Positions 57,256 to 60,000 of a stretch of DNA of 60,000 bases are shown here, piece by piece. Numbering within the stretch: position 1 is the stretch's first letter; every line of letters starts with the position of its first letter. The stretch covers positions 12,333,608-12,393,607 of the forward strand of contig NC_088299.1 of NCBI RefSeq assembly GCF_032854445.1, written 5' to 3'. Source of the stretch: Liolophura sinensis. Taxonomy: Eukaryota; Mollusca; Polyplacophora; Chitonida; Chitonidae. A program made the translations under genes and the position numbers. The notes beneath the pieces are model-generated. The model saw only the letters and a list, made by a program, of their open reading frames with translations. It was not told the origin of the DNA and searched no databases.

Positions 57256-57884
57256 CTGTAGAAAGAAAGAGGAGCAAATAGATGTCACTCAAGCTAAACA
57301 AATTGACGACTGACTGATTGGTGTTCTACCACTGTACCCAAGAATTATTCAGTGCTGACAGTGGGCCAGTTTTACCTGGCCTTCACCATGTACATGTACA
57401 AGACAAACTCAATGTTTTAAAACTACAGTGGAAACAGCCAGAGCTGGATGAGTACATGCCATCTCATTCGTCAAGGGCCTTACAGTCCCAACGAGCTAGT
57501 GCTCTGAGCAAGTAAAGGCCCCTGGCTGCAGAGAAAGTATCAGTACAAATTGCTTCTTACACTAAATACAGAATTCAAAAGGATCTGCTCTTATTTCAAC
57601 CTCTAAAACATACTGAAGCCTACTTGGCTTTTAAACCTGATTAATTAACTATAATTAAATCAATCTAGAAAAAAATGAATGGCTAATATATAAAAAATTA
57701 TAAGGCGAGTCCAGAAAACATTTTGATAATAAACCTCATGCAAAGTATGAAATAGACAAAAAAAAAAAAAAACCAAAAGAAAAAAAAACAAACAAAAAAA
57801 AAACTAGAATGGATCTGCGAATAGCAGATCCTAGGCTGGGATCCCGGATCGGATCAATGACGTTTTCCCCTTCATGTCCTGTGG

Positions 57885-58100
57885 ATGTTGACACAGATCA
57901 AAGATTTTCAGCACACATAGAGTACATGTGTAGCCCTTTCCACTCAGCGATGTTCAGCTTTACAGCTGCAACGGTTTTCTCCCACCAGACCTCCAAATAT
58001 GGTGGGATTAGCGCTTTTTCGTGTTTTGATCGCAATTTGCGGCAAAACTATATGTCACCGGAAAGAAATAAGTCTAGATTTAGGATCAGTACGTCAAACT
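57885..58100. repeat. Diverged direct duplicate, copy 1, with CArG box
   Basis: Colinear with 58245-58480: 'gtagccctttccactcag', 'acagctgcaacggtttt' and 'ccaaatatgg' (57993-58002) recur there. CCAAATATGG fits the SRF CArG consensus CC(A/T)6GG. Confidence 0.6.
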
Positions 58101-58244
58101 ACGTCAGGTAGCATGCTTACAATGTTCGTGCCTTCATCCTAGCCGCAAATGCATTTAAAATGCATCATATAACATGGGGACGTTGAAGTGCCAAATACAG
58201 CAAATCGGCCTTTGGACAATATTTGAAGCACTGCAACTCCCACA

Positions 58245-58480
58245 TTTATTGACACACTTCCATGATTTTCCGCATGCCTACAGTACCCATGTAGCCATTT
58301 GTACTCAGTCATTTTCAGATCCACAGCTGCAGCAGTTTTGTGTCACGTGACTTCCAAATATGGGCGAAAATTGCCCTTTTTCGCACTTTCATAGCAATTG
58401 GCGACAAAACCGTGCATCGGAGAAAGGAAAAAACCACCTGATTCGTCATCAGAACATCCAACTATGCCTAGCAGCCTACT
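58245..58480. repeat. Diverged direct duplicate, copy 2, with CArG box and GTCACGTGAC
   Basis: CCAAATATGG at 58354-58363 is kept although the flanks have diverged. An adjacent GTCACGTGAC (58342-58351) is an E-box palindrome absent from copy 1. Confidence 0.55.
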
Positions 58481-59120
58481 TAAAACCTTGAAATTCACAA
58501 CATTTTCACCTGACAAATTGGCTAAGCTGGGATCGAACTCTGACATGACTGACAGGCGTCAGCGGTAAGAGAAAAGAAAGAAAGAAGAAAAATCAAAGTT
58601 TCTACTGTCATGTCTCAATCCACGACCTGCCATGAACAGACTCACAGCTCTACTGATATCTAGGCCGTTGTTAGAAAGTCAACACTTGGACCACGGCACA
58701 TGGCGATGTCTGTCAATCACCCTGGCCTGGTTAGCATATAGTAAAGAAGACAAGGTCTGCGCAAAACAAAGCTAAGTTTTACAGATCCACGTCGTTCCAC
58801 GTTTTACAGATCCACAAATGGGGCATTATTTGGAGCAGTTACTGCATGGAAACCAATGTCCAATGCAAATCATGGAATTCATTGTAAAATGTGCAAAATG
58901 TTGACATGTACATGGATCTGGCTGGTTGTTAAATTTGATAAGAGGTTACACAAAGTGACACATTAAGTTACAGAAAGTCTCAAAGTTATCCTCAACACAA
59001 AATCTGATCAAAATTGGGCAATATTTAGTGCAGTTATTGCGTAAAAACCAACTTGTGACACACAGACCAAATAAGGCAAGCTTGCAGAACCTGACATAAG
59101 AAACCCTCAAAATGTCTTGT

Positions 59121-59205
59121 GGAATGAATGAATGAATGAATGATTATGGCTTAACACCACATCGGTAAATATTTCAGCCATATCATGGCGAGAACAAGGT
59201 GAAAA
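59121..59205 (+). mobile_element. SINE-like fragment, family S4
   Basis: (gaat)n then 'ggcttaacaccacatcggta' and 'atttcagccatatcatggcg'. I recall similar dispersed sequence in molluscs; single copy here. Confidence 0.45.
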
Positions 59206-60000
59206 CACGAGGTTAAGGTTTTCGATATGATAGTGGGAGCATCCAAAATAAAGCAAAAAAATTCAGACATGTTTGATGTCCTAAGTGCCCGATTTTAAAC
59301 CAAACAGTTTGTAAGGCTTGCATAAACATATGATAACTGATGATCTTGGACTAGTTAATTTTAGAGACAAAATTCTCTTAATGTTTACATTCAATTTTTC
59401 GCTTCAGAATAAACATGCCAAGGCTGATTCAAGAGTAACTAGCTTTTGGAATCTCAATGTCAGGGCAAACTAAGCCTATATTCTGTAAGTACACAAAAAC
59501 TGATATGCTCTCAACAATGCCACATCATATCATCTTATATGAAGATATTGTACAGAAACAAAGGTGTAAATTGAGCATATAAGTGGTAGGACAAAAAGAC
59601 ATACATGTAGCTGAACAAAAAGTATCTGAATGCTAATAAAGTTATCAGGACCAGAGACTGCCATATGTATACCAAATCTCAGATAAACCCATCGAGTTTG
59701 AAGGAAGATACATTTATTGCGCGAAACAAACTTTAAATGTACGCACAAATGGACAGATGGATGAGCAAACTTATAAAACCAAAAGCAATTCCAAGCAAAA
59801 CAAGACACTTCAAGGACGCACATACTATATAAGGATCAATCCATTAAGTCGAAATGAAGAATTGAGACAGACAATGTCATATCCTAAACATATATATGTC
59901 CTGTCATTAATGACAAGCATATAAAAATCAAGAAATTTTTTGAGCATGTCATGCAAAAGATTGACTCAATGTAACATGTGAGACAATTCAATCTTATCAC

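Larger units (their letters stand above)
57256..60000. other. Upstream region, no gene assigned
   Basis: No exon could be placed that joins exon 1 in phase 2. A minus-strand open frame at 58343-58546 starts within a tRNA-box-B-like sequence and does not fit in phase. Contains a duplicated segment with CArG boxes, a poly-A tract near 57760-57805 and a SINE-like fragment at 59121. A weak S1 trace lies at about 57311-57367. Confidence 0.5.

Noticed and set aside
58343-58546. Candidate first exon with ATG at 58546
   Set aside because: Its only plausible donor leaves phase 0, while exon 1 needs phase 2; the ATG lies in a tRNA-box-B-like sequence.
1-60000. CRISPR arrays suggested by regular repeats
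   Set aside because: The repeats are contiguous or satellite-like with no unique spacers, and the genome is eukaryotic.

Overview
This is animal nuclear DNA: AT-rich, with a gene split into many short exons by GT-AG introns, and with tRNA-derived SINEs, MITE-like elements and long minisatellites. The dispersed SINE with a 'gtgttttacgccgtactcaag' core, and the 'ttttcagtcatatgacgacg' repeat, are of a kind I associate with molluscs and other lophotrochozoans. A bivalve, gastropod or brachiopod-like host is my best guess, from memory of repeat families and not from a search.

Nearly the whole window (about 57.3 kb down to 0.5 kb, minus strand) is one giant gene. I could place 46 consecutive exons from splice signals and reading-phase continuity. 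They give about 2,400 codons counted from the ATG at 57200, and the gene runs off the left edge before a stop. The 5' end is uncertain because the first exon I see has an acceptor in front of it.

The product is a Roco-family (LRR-Roc-COR) protein with an unusual layout. The order is: AMN1-like LRRs; a degenerate Roc-like domain with no G1, G3 or G4 motif, followed by a recognisable COR-like domain; a Cys/His segment; an unassigned domain; a single MBT repeat; a linker; a block of LRRs; an EF-hand-like loop; more LRRs; a second Roc domain with DFAGQ and THCDK motifs; a second COR domain; a degenerate TIR-like domain; and a canonical TIR domain with the Cys-x-x-Glu motif of TIR NADases. The GTPase-COR and TIR modules are thus each present twice, one copy conventional and one eroded. 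The conventional Roc carries a one-base frameshift inside its P-loop codons (about 22903-22907) in this sequence.

The introns are dominated by tandem arrays. In at least eight introns (after exons 1, 2, 18, 23, 31, 32, 35 and 41) the array starts at the 5' splice site, and its unit contains the last bases of the preceding exon plus the GT donor. The exon-intron junction is therefore repeated from about 7 to about 50 times. I found no array built on an acceptor. Other introns hold ordinary minisatellites, about 15 copies of one SINE family, five copies of a MITE with about 25-bp inverted ends, two foldback elements and a cluster of three perfect CRE palindromes. Apart from the Roco gene I see no other convincing gene. 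The long repetitive ORFs on both strands arise from repeat periods divisible by three.
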